64,000 bases of DNA from Macropodus opercularis (Eukaryota > Chordata > Actinopteri > Anabantiformes > Osphronemidae). Position 1 is the stretch's first letter. Each line of letters begins with the position of its first letter. The translations under genes were made by a program, and so were the position numbers. The DNA lies in the NCBI GenBank assembly GCA_030770545.1, contig CM061099.1, forward strand, positions 13,337,001 to 13,401,000. Reading direction: 5' to 3'. Positions 45,388-57,659 of the stretch are shown in pieces. The notes beneath the pieces were generated by a model. It ran no database searches. It saw only the letters and a program-made list of their open reading frames with translations, and had not been told where the DNA came from.

Positions 45388-45471
45388 TACTTGCAGCAGG
45401 ACAGTGACCCCAAACCACAAAGCAAATGTGCTATTGAACAGAGCCCAGACCTCAACCCAGATATGACATGA
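45388..45471 (+). mobile_element. Tc1/mariner transposase fragment, plus strand
   Basis: One short frame reads YLQQDSDPKPQSKCAI and then EQSPDLNPDMT before a stop at 45469-45471. QQD-DPK and SPDLNP are hallmark Tc1-like transposase blocks around the second and third catalytic acidic residues. The segment that normally separates them is shortened, and the Glu expected just after SPDLNP-I is not present (D follows). The flanks, about 45300-45560, may also belong to the element but have decayed beyond recognition. It lies in opposite orientation to the copy at 15.5 kb and is a separate insertion. It has no coding capacity. Confidence 0.65.
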
Positions 45472-46862
45472 AATGAGATGAACATGAGCTGCACATGCCG
45501 CATCCTGATGGAAATGTTGCCGTACGCTGCTGCACGTTTCCTAATTTATTTACTCAGAAGTCCAAGAGATTGTCAATCGATTTATTTAATCCGTTTTTCT
45601 TGTGACAGTGCAAACCTGGAACTCATGTTTGCCATCAAATAATTCAGCGATAACTGAAGTTGCACTGAAATAAATAGGGAAAAGGTTTTTTTCTTTGGTG
45701 AAACGTGTTTTCACTGGCGCTCCAGTGGTCCAGTGTGCAGCATTGTTTACAAATCCTGCCCAGCTTGCCAGCTGCTCCAAGCAAACCAATTACTGGGGAA
45801 AACCTGGCTTAGTCTTCCCAGAGTTTTGCACTGCATCCTGCATCCATCTCAGACCCCTGAGAGCTTCCTCTCGTCTCTCCACCAATGTCATTTACTCCTC
45901 CCGCTCCACCCTGGCTTAGGTTGCCTTCCCACTGCTGTAACACCAGCAGCAGCCCCCCTGCTGACCAGGAACCTCACACACACACACACACAACACTGGG
46001 TACTTAGAAAATGGAGATACTGTAGCACATATGACGCAGCAAGACATCTCATTACAGCAGTAGAAGCTTTTCCGCTGCTGTTTGCCCAAACTCAGATCAA
46101 AAACTCGCGGGGAAAGATTGCGTGAGCTTGACTCCTTCTTGTTTCTGAACAGGAGCAGGGAAAGAAACGGAGCGAATGTGGGAGACAAAGCATAAACAGG
46201 AGGAAGACGAGAGACGAGTGCAGATGAGCGAATGAAGATGAAGATCTGTAGCTGAGGTACTGACGTGGAGCTTTACAGGAAATGAAGTTGCAACCAGACC
46301 AAGGAAAGGAACAAGTAACAAGAATGGGTGAGGCATAGGGGCAGGTGGAAGGTGACAAAGCCACTGAAGCTAAGCAGAGGTTGAGTGGGGTTGAAGTCAC
46401 ACTGAAAGCCGTTGTTTCCCATGAGACAAGCGGAGTTAGAGGTCCGGGATGGGACTGGGTTACAGGGAAGGACCTGGGGCCATTTCATTACAGAAAGTGT
46501 CTGTCCAGAAGATGGGAAAAGGATTATCCTCCAAACAGGATTTATTGGAGGGGATAATTCATTGGCTGAACCCACAGTGGGAAAGTGCCATATAGGTTGA
46601 GGTTACAATATCGCTTCATTCACAGCTACCGACTGCCTGATTTTCAGCAATGTTTGTGCACGAGTGTGTGTTTGGGAGTTTGTCGTGACACACAGAAGAG
46701 CATTTGCGGGAAAGTGGATGCATGTGTGGGTCTTGTGTGTGCTTGTAGGCAAGTGGTCCTTGGTACAGGAGCCCCTGTAAGCATTCAGAGAGCTATGAAG
46801 ATCCCATCCTAAGGTTAACACCCCCTATTTTCACATTTACTATATTTTAAAATCGAAAAGAA
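45472..46862. other. Gene-free DNA after the second Tc1 relic
   Basis: Overlapping frames up to 130 codons (45733-46125 plus) and 100-102 codons (46092-46575 minus) carry no family signature. A CA array lies within the first. Confidence 0.55.
45974..45992. repeat. (CA)9 microsatellite
   Basis: Nine CA units. Confidence 0.9.
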
Positions 46863-46884
46863 AACAACAACAACAACAACAACA
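46863..46884. repeat. (AAC)7 trinucleotide repeat
   Basis: Seven AAC units ending at CACGTG, an E-box. Confidence 0.9.
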
Positions 46885-46954
46885 CGTGTGCTGTACTTAG
46901 TACTTGGGCTAAACCAAATCCTTCCCTTTATGATGTTTACAGTCTTTCGCACCA

Positions 46955-47115
46955 TTAATCATTTGAAATTTTGGCCCATTGTTTTTCACAACTCACTTTT
47001 ATTAGGCCGTTCCACCTTGAATTCATTCACCATTATTGTGTAGGTCAATCTATCTGCTGGCACATGGGATCACTGTTTTGTTGCATGAGCCATTTTAGAC
47101 CAAGCGTTTTCATCT
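46955..47115 (-). mobile_element. Possible antisense Tc1/mariner-like remnant
   Basis: The plus-strand text 'ttttggcccattgtttttc' and then 'gggatcactgttttgttgc' followed by 'atgagcc' resembles the antisense of fish Tc1-like transposase DNA, where a 'ggtcattgtcttgttgca' string is common. The similarity is by eye and patchy, and no transposase motif survives in a clean frame. It begins about 70 bp after an AAC array. It could equally be unrelated unique sequence. Confidence 0.3.
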
Positions 47116-47929
47116 TATAACGTAAACGCACTGCAGTAAAAAACATGTACATATAGTAGAATTATCACATTTCTGACAGCTTCAACTGTGAAATTTTAAG
47201 CTTTATACGCTTATACGTATATACTATATATAAATGTGTGTGTGTGTCCCATTGTGATACATTAGTTTTTCTTTCATTTGCATTTGACACATCAAGAGAA
47301 AATTTAGCTGATTTAACAGATAACAGAAGTAATGAAAGCAGAAAACCTGTCACAGTCACTTATGTGACAAAGCGCACATTCAAAATGCAAAGAAACCAAA
47401 TGCACCTTTTCACATTCACTGTCAATATGTAAATTGTGCAGATTGTATTCCCCCCATTTGCAGTCAGTTAGAAAACAGCTGAGGTGTGAAAACTAGAAAA
47501 CTAAATATGAATTGGGACTCATTTGCTGTCTTTGGGCCTGCAGGGCACTTGACAAAACAATGATGGAGACATGGAGAAACACTGGGGAGATTTGCATTTA
47601 ACAAACTGATGTCTCCTGGCCTGTCATGTTATATTAATGCTGGAGGAAGATTGCCACATTCTGGCCCATGCTAATGCAGTAATAAGACAACCGGCTCCAC
47701 ATTGCACTGCTTTCTTTCGCTGGCTAACAGAGAAGCGAGTGGAGACGGCAGTGGTGACAGACAGGAAAGACATCTTTACATCTTTGTAAGCGTCTAATTT
47801 ATAGCACGACCACATTCACCGTCCTTGATAATAGTGCTCATCTTGTCCACTGGCAAACCGGACTGGCAGCGCGGCGAGGATACCACTTCACTCACGCCGC
47901 TGTTTGCATCACAAATCCAGACATTTGCA

Positions 47930-48110
47930 TCGTCTTCTTGCCCTTTCATATTTTTCCGAGGATTGCAAAAATGAGTCTGAAATCATTCCCTTAAAAGGCC
48001 GTTGATTGGGGTGCTGGGGTCTGTAATTTGCAATTAACGAACAGGCTCTGGAATTTGATTTGGGTCAAGGTCCTCATTTGCATACTCCTTCCTGACTAGT
48101 GGAGAGACTC
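47930..48110. promoter_or_regulatory. Candidate conserved non-coding element with octamer
   Basis: Repeat-free DNA with 'taatttgcaattaacgaac', a CCAAT-type word (ccgttgattgg) and a perfect ATTTGCAT octamer at about 48076. There is no open frame of note. It has the style of a neural or developmental enhancer, by inference. Confidence 0.35.
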
Positions 48111-51100
48111 CAGGGGTGCTCGCGTCTCGTTGTCTGATTTATGTTCAGTGGTCATGGTGAGGGAAGAAAAAGCAGAGCCGCGCAGCCCCACTCCGCCTCC
48201 GTGTGCTTCCCGTGACTCGTCACGCTCTTGCAGTTAATGAATTCTGAGCGCGAGCTGTGATTTCTATTGGTCCATCTCAATTGCTTGCTAATGGCAGGGT
48301 CATTAGGCCAGGGAAATAGCGAAGTCCACCTCCAGTCTCCAGGGGTGGCTACCGCAGGCAGCCGGTGCTTAGAGCTGTGACCTGTTGAGATAGCCAGCTC
48401 TCTTCTGTGGAGGGAAAGCGGCTGCACCTGAGGCAACAGATTTACGCTTTAGCACATATTAAAAAAAAGATTTGACAGTGATGCTGCTGTAGCTGTTAAT
48501 GCTTGGCCCACGCCTGCTGCGGTGCCCAGGTCCACCCACAACTACACCTTAGCAGAAACCAACGCTTCTTGACTGTGTTGCCAGCGTTGATTGATCCCAC
48601 GTTCGCAGCGGTGGGTCCCGTTCTGCTGGTGATCCGCAACCCCCTGCTCCCTGCACGACTGAATGCCCAAAACAAGTGAGTTTAAAAATTAAGATACACC
48701 CAAAATGTTATGAGGTACCTCAACAGGAGAAAATCTAATAATAATAATAAATTATATATAATATGCAATAAAGTTAGGAAGGTGGCCAATATTTAACTTG
48801 CAGAACTTACAGTAACAGTTAACATTCATTCCTGAACTAAAACTATTCTGCAGCTTTAAGAATAAACTCTATTCAAAAATAAAACTTGCCTCTTGTGTGA
48901 GTAATATATTATTGCATTCAAAATTCTATACTTAACGCATGTGTGTGCACATGTAGAACTGCACAGTTGTGTTGCGTATGTTTGACTGCGTGTGAAAAAT
49001 GTAAACTTTTATTTTATTGTGCAAATTGTACAATTTGTCTGTGAAAAAATGTTGGATGGCTGCACAGAGGCCAATTAAGGGGAGGCCAAGACCTCAGAGC
49101 ATAGTAGTGAATAAAATATGCAGTATGAAAGTCTGTAATGTAACTGTAAACGGCTTAATTTCTCACACGTAAACAAGCAGAGTTTTTCCCCTGACGGTGT
49201 GGTTTTTGGCTCACTCCTGTGCAGGAAGCAGCAAGTGTCAGGTGTAATTCTTTTTCGTGACAGAACCGCGAAGTCTCGTGTCAAGGCGGTTGAAGTGGAA
49301 CAGCCTGAGAGAGAGATCTGCTCCCATGCCGATAATCTTTGGGCCTCCATTTGAAGTGCACTCAGGCCCTGCTGATGGAGTAAGTTCCTCACAGCGGGGG
49401 GCAGGACAGTAGGTTGCTGCCTTTGGGAGCCACTCACTTTCATACTGTTGCCTGCCTGTGCATTTGTCTCCCGTATCCTCCTCCTTCTTCTGAGAGATTA
49501 ACATGAATTTGTAGAACAAAGTCTTGACATCAAAGAACGCGTATCCATACAGCATCGCGCATTATGATACTTTTGCTCTCGCGGTGCCTGTGAGAACGAG
49601 AAGAAGAAAAAAAAAAAGAGTTCAGCTAAGCAATTCCTTAGTTCCTTTAAATGCAGCTGGTGATTCAGCCTCACTCACGTGCTGATGTCACTCTCAGCAA
49701 CGTTTTTCCAGCCACGATTTATTTGTACTTATTGTAATTAACTTTGCCATTGGAGACGTCCCTGAAAAAGTCCTTCTTCTTTATTGTAAATGCATTAACT
49801 GGTCAGACCTGAATAATATCTGCAGCATGGATATACTCTAGGTCAATACAGTTATTCGAGGCTGCGTCTGTGGTATTTACAGCTCTCCCTGTATAGTTCA
49901 TTACCGCTCACTGTATCTGCAGAATGTGTTTAGTTGGGGAGCTTGTGGCCTGACAGTCCCCAGAGTGGAATGTGTTTGTTTAGGGCCACTGCTCCGCTCG
50001 GACACTGAGATGCAGATGGTGCAGGGAGCCGGCCCTGGAGTGCCTTTGGACACGCTCTGGCAGAGTGCAGGGTCATGTTCTCTCGCCGACTACAAGACAG
50101 GAAATCCATTTAATTACCTGTGAAGCAGAAGATGGGGTGTGGGGGCTTGACAGAGGAGGACTGTGTTCCCAGAGCACTCTGCCAGAGATGGTGGGGAGGT
50201 GCGATGGAATAGAGGGAGGGGGGAAACAATTGGAGTGGGTTTAGGAGAGAAAAATGAGGGAGCGGAGATGCTGTAGAAGAGAGAGAGAGGAGACGCGGAG
50301 AAAAAGACACGCAGCAAGGTGGTTACTTTAAAATTCTTCCAATATCTTCACTAGTTAACCTGACTGACCCCGCTCCCCTCCTCTCCACTGCTTGATGGAC
50401 ACGCTTTGTCCGTCGTTCTCTGTTTCGCCCCTTTTGACTCTCCACACAAATTATCTCAACTCCTTTGTGCTTTTGTCCTATTATGTCTTCTTCACCTTTG
50501 TCATTTTAAAATTTCACTCGTTTATATTGGTTTCTCTGTTCTCTCCATTTGTCTCTGTACACTTCCTCCACGGTCTAATTTGTCCCGTGTCTCCCTTTTC
50601 TGTCCTGCAGTCCATTTGTTTTCTTCTCCCTTGTTGTTCCCCAGGAGAACTAAATCAGCCCCTGCAGCAGACAGGTCTACAGATTGTTGCTGTCTTGCGG
50701 ACCAGAGAAGTTCAATGCCCAGTGGGAAAAAGCTGCTTAGCATAACTGTAGTGAAACTGTTGTACGGTGTAGGCAGCCATTATGTCATTATGGAAGGTCA
50801 AGCATGAGGCGTATCAGGGGATGGGACTGTGTTAATGAAATGTAGCCAAATAGTAAATTACATTTAGTCAAGTGTTTGCTTTAACCATACTAATACTTGA
50901 AGTGAGGGGCCAATGAATGAACTGCCATCATGTCATGTCTGGCCAAAGCATACTCATGGAGTCACAGACAAAACAAGCATGGGTGTGCATGCATATTTAA
51001 TTTTGTATTTTCATTGATCCAACCAAACTGATCTCAGTGACCACGATCGCCTGTTTTCTTTCGCCGAGCAGTTGCTGAGGCGCCCAAGCCTGGTTCTCAC

Positions 51101-52670
51101 GTCTTCATGCTGGTCATACAGCGAGAACGGCAACAGCAGGCTTTTCCAGACTGAAGCCCAGAACTGTCACTAGTGAGGAAGAGCTTGGCCCCTGGCCCAG
51201 TGCTGGAAAATTCACCGTGACACCCTCCTGGCTGGTTCCTTTCCCCAGATCTGTCTCTTCAAATGGCAGATGAGAGGGGTACAAGCGACATTAGCGTTAT
51301 CTTGTGCGTTTTCATATTGGGGGACTTGAAAATGACTCAATAAATCTCCCACACAAAGATAGATGAAGGCAACGACAAAAAAAAGCCCCTCCTGACTCGC
51401 ATTCAAGAATTACATGACAAATCCATGAGCAGACGCACAAATTTACACACAAAGCAAATGACTGCAAGTCCCTGCAAGGCTTCTTGTGTGAAGCCCTTGA
51501 CTAATGAGAAGGAGTGGATGAGCATCAGAGAGCGCCCACAAAAAGATGAAAAATCCATAAACAGATACAACATTTTATGTACAAAAATGATCAATTGCTG
51601 CAAACTATGTTTGGTCAAAGTATGTCTTTGATTAGCATCACTTGCATGAATAAAGTAACTGAACAACTACTCTGAAGCTCATTTATTTTCAGTCTAACAC
51701 AAATCATTACACGAACAGTAACAACTCTTCGGATAGTTTCTCTATCCAGTGTTAGAAACTTGGATCAGTTAAGAACGTTTTCTGTACATCTCCACCACCC
51801 ACTCAAAAACAATTAATAGGATTTTTTGACAGTTTTGAAAACAACAACAAATGAATCACAGTCGGTGGTATAGGTGTGTGATGAACAGCATTCTGATCTA
51901 TGATTAGAGCCGAACCAGTGAGTTGTTATTCAGTACAAACTTGAAGCCTGCTTTCAACAGGTTGTATATTTTCACATTTTGTCACAGTTTCCACTGACTC
52001 ACATCTGTCTTCTGCCTATTTTTGCCCACAATCGTTACTTTATGCAAAGGCAACCAGAAGAGAACGGCTGCAGTGTCGCTAGCAAAACCTCATCGCCCTG
52101 CGAACACATGACGTTCATTTAGTTTTGTTAATACACGTTGGTTAATAGAAAGTGAACTGAACTGTTTCCCCTCTAAAACTATCCAGCAGAAGATTAGGCC
52201 TGTAATAGTTCAAATACTAATGTAACTCGGCGTCCGGCTGGGACACAGCAGTAAAGTAAAAGCTCTTTCTATGATCTTTGTCTCTGTACCATAACGATTA
52301 GCAGTGAGGAGACACAGTGCGTCCTCGGGGGTGATTATGAAAGCAACCTCCCAAAAAAAATCATCATGCGCCATTATCTGTTATGCTCTGAGGAGCCATT
52401 CGACAGCTTGTAGGTAGAGTGGGTGGTACGATGTGATCAGGCTCTCTTTGGTATTCTCAAGGAAGCTTAAATTAAAGACAAATTGGACGGATGGTATGTA
52501 GCCTTTTTAGGCGCCGCATAAATTCAATATCATTCATTCACACGGTGGACAGGCATATATTTCATTGTAAATGGGCTGCTTGTGCAATCAGAGCATGATC
52601 ACGCGTTGAAGGGGGAAAGCATGAATACTCACGGAGGCTGTTTGGCCATAGGTAATCTCAGACGTTCAGC

Positions 52671-52694
52671 TATTTATATATATATTTATATATA
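52671..52694. repeat. TATTTATATATA tandem pair
   Basis: Two adjacent 12-bp AT units (tatttatatata, tatatttatata-like). They contain TATA-box-like words, but nothing else here suggests a promoter. Confidence 0.8.
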
Positions 52695-53123
52695 GGAGGA
52701 ATTGCAGAGCAGGGAGGAATGAGGAGGGTGGAGTGAGTTGAAAAAATTGTATGACACCGCAGCCTGCATGCACGAGGAGGGTCACAGGTATCTCTCTGTC
52801 TGGATAAGTGATTGGGCATGCAGCACGACGGGCCCGGCGCACTGCTGAGAGCAGGGTGTATCATGTGCAGCAACCTTGTTGTTGTGAGCTCTCACCACGG
52901 ATTTAATGTGCCTCTGCCCCCCACCCCCCGCCTCACCCCAGCCTCCCACCGCCCCCACGGCTTCCCTTTATTCCTCCAGCCTTCGCTCCCCTCCTCTTCG
53001 CTGGTGGGTCGGTCAGCTAACGATCTGGCCGACTAGGGATCCCACGGGACCCAGTTCAACCACAGTTCAGGCCACGACTGGGTGAGAGAACCACCGAAAG
53101 TTAGACACAGAGAGAAGGTCTGT

Positions 53124-53196
53124 ACAGTATTCATCACCCTGCTTGATCATTTGTCTTCCTCACCTTTTGCTGTGTAATGGTCTCATTCTAACCCTA
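53124..53196 (+). repeat. Possible dispersed repeat end ('acagtattca...' type)
   Basis: The sequence 'gtacagtattcatcaccctg' followed by pyrimidine-rich text and 'tgctgtgtaatggtctcatt' has the word order of the end region of fish Tc1-like elements ('aagtattcagacccttt ... tgttgcagcctcattcta'). The match is loose and no transposase motif is present. Confidence 0.3.
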
Positions 53197-54271
53197 GTAG
53201 CAGAGAAAGTAGTGTCAGCTCTGCTGCTATAGTTTAGCGTATGGAACTTTATGACTAGAGGCCACTTTGGGTTTTTCAGCAGCTTTATTAGAAAGTAAGA
53301 GCTCAACATTTTGTCAATATCACCATCTATTTACTTTATTATTGTACGAACCTTAAACCAAGCTAATAAGTCAGGTCACATTGTAGACTACTATTAAACA
53401 ACTCTACCATTTCAGGGAAAACACAAGTGAGATTAAAATATTGATTTCACACATTATTGGATTTCCTGACATACATATTTTTAATATGCCTTTATGATGA
53501 ACAGTGAAATATTGTGTCACGGGTGCCATTTACTGTATTGATGCTGCCTGGGGAGATGTCGAAAAATAAACTTAGCCTCCAGCCCGTGCATATTCTGGTG
53601 CATTTGAATCAAACAGCACGCGTCTCCCATCCAACTGTCTAAACAAAAACAAAACGTTCCTGTGGTGAAACGCAGCGAGGTCTATAAATCACTCACGGGG
53701 AGCACAGATACTATGCAAGGTGTTTGGAGATGATAGTTGGCTACTGCGAGCAGTAGACCGTGAACCTGGGTTTGTGAGAGATGTGGAGTTGTGACAGTCA
53801 GTGTCCTCCGCCACCTAATAGTGTGTGTGTTTGTGTGTGAACTTGGGGGCTGGGGAGGGAACCGTTACCTCCGGCTTGCTCCCCAGGCGTTACGCTGTGT
53901 GTGCATAGTGTTTGCTTGTGTGTAATATGAAGAGCTCCGGCTTTTCCTGGTTCAGGTCAGACAAATAATGACTCTACATTATATTATATCATGGCAACCT
54001 ATGGTGTTATGGTCAGTTTTGACCTGGTCAGTTATACACTATCATATCTGTGATATATTTTTATTATCCATCACAACTTTACAGACAGGAAGTGAGGCCC
54101 CTGCAGTTACCCCCAGACCAGTGGGTCTTATAAATAATACAGATCTTCTTACAGTGCAGTTTTTTCCATAACTTCAGTGGGGATTTTTTTTTTACATATG
54201 TGGCAAAATTTGCACAAAAACCCACACAAATGCTGCGTTTAACCCCAGTTCAGAAAAATGTCTGTTCTAAA

Positions 54272-54350
54272 ATTGAATTTAATTCAATTCATTTATACCG
54301 TGTAGACAAAAATACAATTATATAGAAAACCCAACAAATCCCAATAAAAG
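54272..54350 (+). repeat. Fragment of 'AATTCAATTC-TTTAT' teleost repeat
   Basis: The words 'aattcaattcatttata' and, 35 bp later, 'atagaaaacccaacaaatcc' match in order a very common teleost interspersed repeat (AATTCAATTTTATTTATATAGC ... GAGAAAACCCAACAATCCC). The intervening segment is shortened. Only about 80 bp remain. Confidence 0.5.
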
Positions 54351-54624
54351 TGGAGACACAGTTAAAGACTGCGCTGCATTTCAGATGGATGTGCACACTC
54401 TGCATTGTGCTGGCAGGGGTGGCGTGTACAACACATGTAGAGCTATGATTCCTTAGAAAATGCATTTAGAAATAGGGCTGATGAAAATGCACGAGCGGTG
54501 AATATAACTTTGCACATATGTCTTAGTAACTTGATGGCAGGTTGATAGTCTCTGTGCGTGTGTGTAGAACTGATCTAATGACACAGGGGCTTAGAGAACT
54601 CTTTTTCCGAGTCAATCCAGAAGG

Positions 54625-54920
54625 AAGCCGGCCGAGTTCATCATGCTGAAAATAATTAATAATGCATTTAATAAATAGCTCCTGAGCCTGCAATGTACTC
54701 TCGCCATCTGCTCCAGCATAATTCCCTCTCTTTATTAATGCCAAATAGCCATTAGATAACTATGGCGATGACATAATAATGCATGGCATCATTCACATGC
54801 TATTTGTCTCTTCAATTTCCAATCTGGAGCTTGTTTTTTTTTCAGCTCTTATTTCAACTGAATAATTTGGCACAATTAGGTGAGGCCTTCAGTCACATCT
54901 TTGTTAATCAAGTAATTACG
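54625..54920. promoter_or_regulatory. Candidate non-coding regulatory block, homeodomain-site rich
   Basis: Dense ATTA/TAAT and ATGCAT words (ataattaataatgcattt, attaatgcc, taataatgcatggc, cacaattagg) in repeat-free sequence. This clustering is typical of homeobox-regulated enhancers but is also favoured by AT-rich composition. Confidence 0.3.
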
Positions 54921-55756
54921 AGCTGTAACCACAGTTCGCTGCAGAAACGTGGCGTATATTTTGCAGATTTATATTCCTATTTGATCAAATATGACTGTAC
55001 TGTATAGATATAGAATAATATGTGCTAGTCACTGACAGAAGGTTATCGTGATGAAGCAGTCTGCCAAATAAACGTAATGTTCCTCAGATGTGCATCAGAA
55101 CGGGGTCCCTGTTGGCACAGTAATCCAATATGTTTCTGCTCAGCTAAAAGCACATTTTTGCAGCTCTCCGATAGAGCTACTTGATCTAACATGAATCATT
55201 TAAGGTATGCACTTCGGTCTGAAGACTAACATTGATTTTAAGTTCCCTGCAAAAGGCCAAAATGTGACTGAAAACGAAACTTGGTGAGCACTGAATCAGG
55301 ATACTCCATTCACATACTTAATGCGCCGCTGCTGTGCTTGTGTTCAATGTTGAATACGGTCTCCTGCTGTCAGAACACATTCCTCTAGTTAGCCTTCCTG
55401 GTCGTCTTTGCCCTTTCAAATGACGGCACATGACATTCGGCTTTCTTAAAAAAAACCTTTGAATAAGATTCAACTAGGAGGCTTTATTAGGATGATAAGA
55501 CCTTTAATAGGGTGATAATAAAAATCAGTTTTCAAATGTAAAACACACAGCTTGGGTAATTGCTTCTGCTCGCCAGACCTCACCCTCCATTCCTAAACCT
55601 TCACATTTCTCAAGGCCATGGACATCATCCCTGACTTGCACGTCTCTAAAATCTTGCACTTCCTGCTGGATGCAGAAATCCTCGGAAGCCGGGTTGCTGG
55701 GTGTTGTCAGTTCAGCGAGGTGTACTTTTGGTCTTGAAGGTTTACCAACGCGGTTT

Positions 55757-55777
55757 TCACCTGTGTATCACAGGTGA
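55757..55777. promoter_or_regulatory. Palindromic pair of CACCTG/CAGGTG E-boxes
   Basis: The arms tcacctgtg and cacaggtga flank a 3-nt centre (tat), giving two convergent CACCTG cores. CACCTG is bound by Snail/ZEB zinc-finger repressors and by several bHLH dimers. Use in vivo is inference. Confidence 0.35.
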
Positions 55778-57621
55778 TGTCAATCTGCTCATCAGCGGGT
55801 CTTGCTTTCTGCCTCGGAGCCTTTTGTTTCTTTCTCAGTGTTCTTTGTAAAAGCAGAAAACTGAAAGGTCTGGCTCGGTGCTCTCTGCATCGGGGGGCAG
55901 TCAGTCACTTTAGATTAGACTATGGATGGCAGGTCAAGGAGAACAAAACACTGTCTCTGCTGGAGAGAGGCTGTAGAATGCAGTTCTTTTTCATGACACA
56001 CAAAACAAACAGTGAGATGGGTCAAAGAACCGCCTGCAAAAGGGCCACAGGCATTTCAGTCACCGCATACATATTCTCACATACAGGCCAAGAAAAGTTG
56101 TGATGAAGGGAAAATCACAGAAAATATGAAAGTGTTTTTTACCTTCTTGAGTACCGAACCATCCTCCTTCATTGAAAATTACTCAGAATGTTTCTGAAAT
56201 GTTTTTTTTAAGATCCATAAATAAGGGTCATGGTAACATCTGAGTCCAAAAGCAAAACATGATTGGCAGTCCGCCGCCGCTGAAATAGAAAGTTGTAGAA
56301 ACGTAATAAGAAGATGAGGGGAAAAATCACCTCTGACTCCCTACTTCTCTTTGAAGTTCTGAAAATCAATGCAACGGTGGAGTTGTGAATGCCATGTTCT
56401 GGTGAATGATTTATACCATTTCTCAAACAAAGAAAGTGCTAGAATCCTCTTGCCAGCACTTCCTCGCTGCCTCTTTGAAAAGCTTATGCCTTTGTAGCTT
56501 GTGCAACAATATGTGCGTCCAGAATATGTGTGCCATAAATTAAGGTTGACTGGACAAAGCTGGGATTCTGCCCTTGTGCTACAAAAGGGTATTATTGTGC
56601 TGCAGAGAGGAGGAGAGAAAGCGAAGTCATCTGCATCTGGATGGAGGAAGAGAGGGTTCGAGCATTCAGTTTGAGCCCCTCTGTGGCTGCTGAGGCCAGG
56701 CCTGCTGCTGCAGATAGACTTGTTCCAGCTCGTAGCCCTCCCTGGCTCCTTACCCTGCCTCAGCCCAGGAACAGATGGAGAGAGGAGAGCAAAGAAGAAG
56801 AGGGAGGGAAATAGCTCCGCGTTCAGAGCTTGGCAGGCAGGAGGTGTGGGTGCATACAGTTAGTTTACTGTACATCCAACACAAGCATGTTGTTCAGAGA
56901 TGCTTTAAAAGTTTACAGTGGAGGCCTTCGTGGTTGGAGAAAGGAGAGAAACACTATGTCACACTAAAAACACAGATACAGTTTGTTTAAAACCGGCTTA
57001 AAACGGAAAAATATCTTTAGCAAAATATTCTCCCAAAGTCTTAATGTGACTTGTTCATGTAAAATGTTTCTGTGATCATAATTAATTCATCAGTAGGACT
57101 CGAATAACTGAGAGTGGATTAACTGACTTAAAGGTGCAGGTGAACCCAATGTCCTTAAAAGAACAATACGTAAATATCTATTCAAGGATGGAATATGGAA
57201 AGTTTTTACTGAAATTGTTCAACTTGTTTCTAGGCAACTGGCAGAAACTTACAAACAAGATTATTTTAAGCTGCTGCACGAATGTCAGCTGTGTTCTTAG
57301 TTTTGACTTTTTTGGGCCAGGTTTAACTTTATATTACAAGAAAACGACTAAGAGCATTTTTCAAATCAAACTATTGCATTAACTTTCCTCTAAACAGGCT
57401 GATTTAAGTTTGCTCCTCTTTGTTTCCCCTCTGTCTTGTTAATAGACCAAATGACCTCTGGTTCTCCTAACCCTCCTTCATTACATTCAAGCTGCTGGTT
57501 ATTGGACTGAGAAGAGGCTGAGATGGCCACGTGCCACAATACAAGGGGCACAACTGATGACATTAAACTCTCAGATCAAACTCCTGCGAGCCTCTCGAAG
57601 CCAGGAATCGTAAACAGAGAA

Positions 57622-57659
57622 CCATTTGCATATTTGAAATCCATTTCCATATTTGAAAC
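57622..57659. repeat. 19-bp tandem duplication carrying an octamer site
   Basis: The units ccatttgcatatttgaaat and ccatttccatatttgaaac are adjacent and differ at two positions. The first holds ATTTGCAT, the POU-factor octamer; the second has lost it by one G-to-C difference. Confidence 0.8.

Larger units (their letters stand above)
47116..53123. other. Gene-free DNA with pyrimidine-rich patch
   Basis: Holds the octamer-bearing block at 48 kb and a pyrimidine-rich patch at 50.34-50.65 kb giving frames of 117 and 133 codons, discussed under findings. A C-rich stretch lies at 52.91-52.99 kb. The rest is unique and stop-rich. Confidence 0.55.
53197..57522. other. Gene-free DNA
   Basis: Unique DNA apart from the repeat fragment at 54.27 kb. 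A 109-codon frame at 55774-56103 begins 3 bp before the E-box palindrome ends and has a Cys/Phe-rich N-terminal part resembling a hydrophobic segment, but no recognisable family. Confidence 0.55.

Noticed and set aside
49022..49037. 16-bp perfect palindrome caaattgtacaatttg
   Set aside because: About one such 8-bp-arm palindrome is expected by chance in a window of this size.
50392..50807. 117- and 133-codon overlapping frames
   Set aside because: They are Phe/Ser/Leu/Cys-rich because of a pyrimidine-rich patch. Two frames open together is a composition effect. Only the last 33 codons are kept as a weak exon candidate.
52671..52694. TATA-box-like AT tract as a promoter
   Set aside because: It is a tandem AT repeat, and no start-site, CpG or downstream frame supports a promoter.
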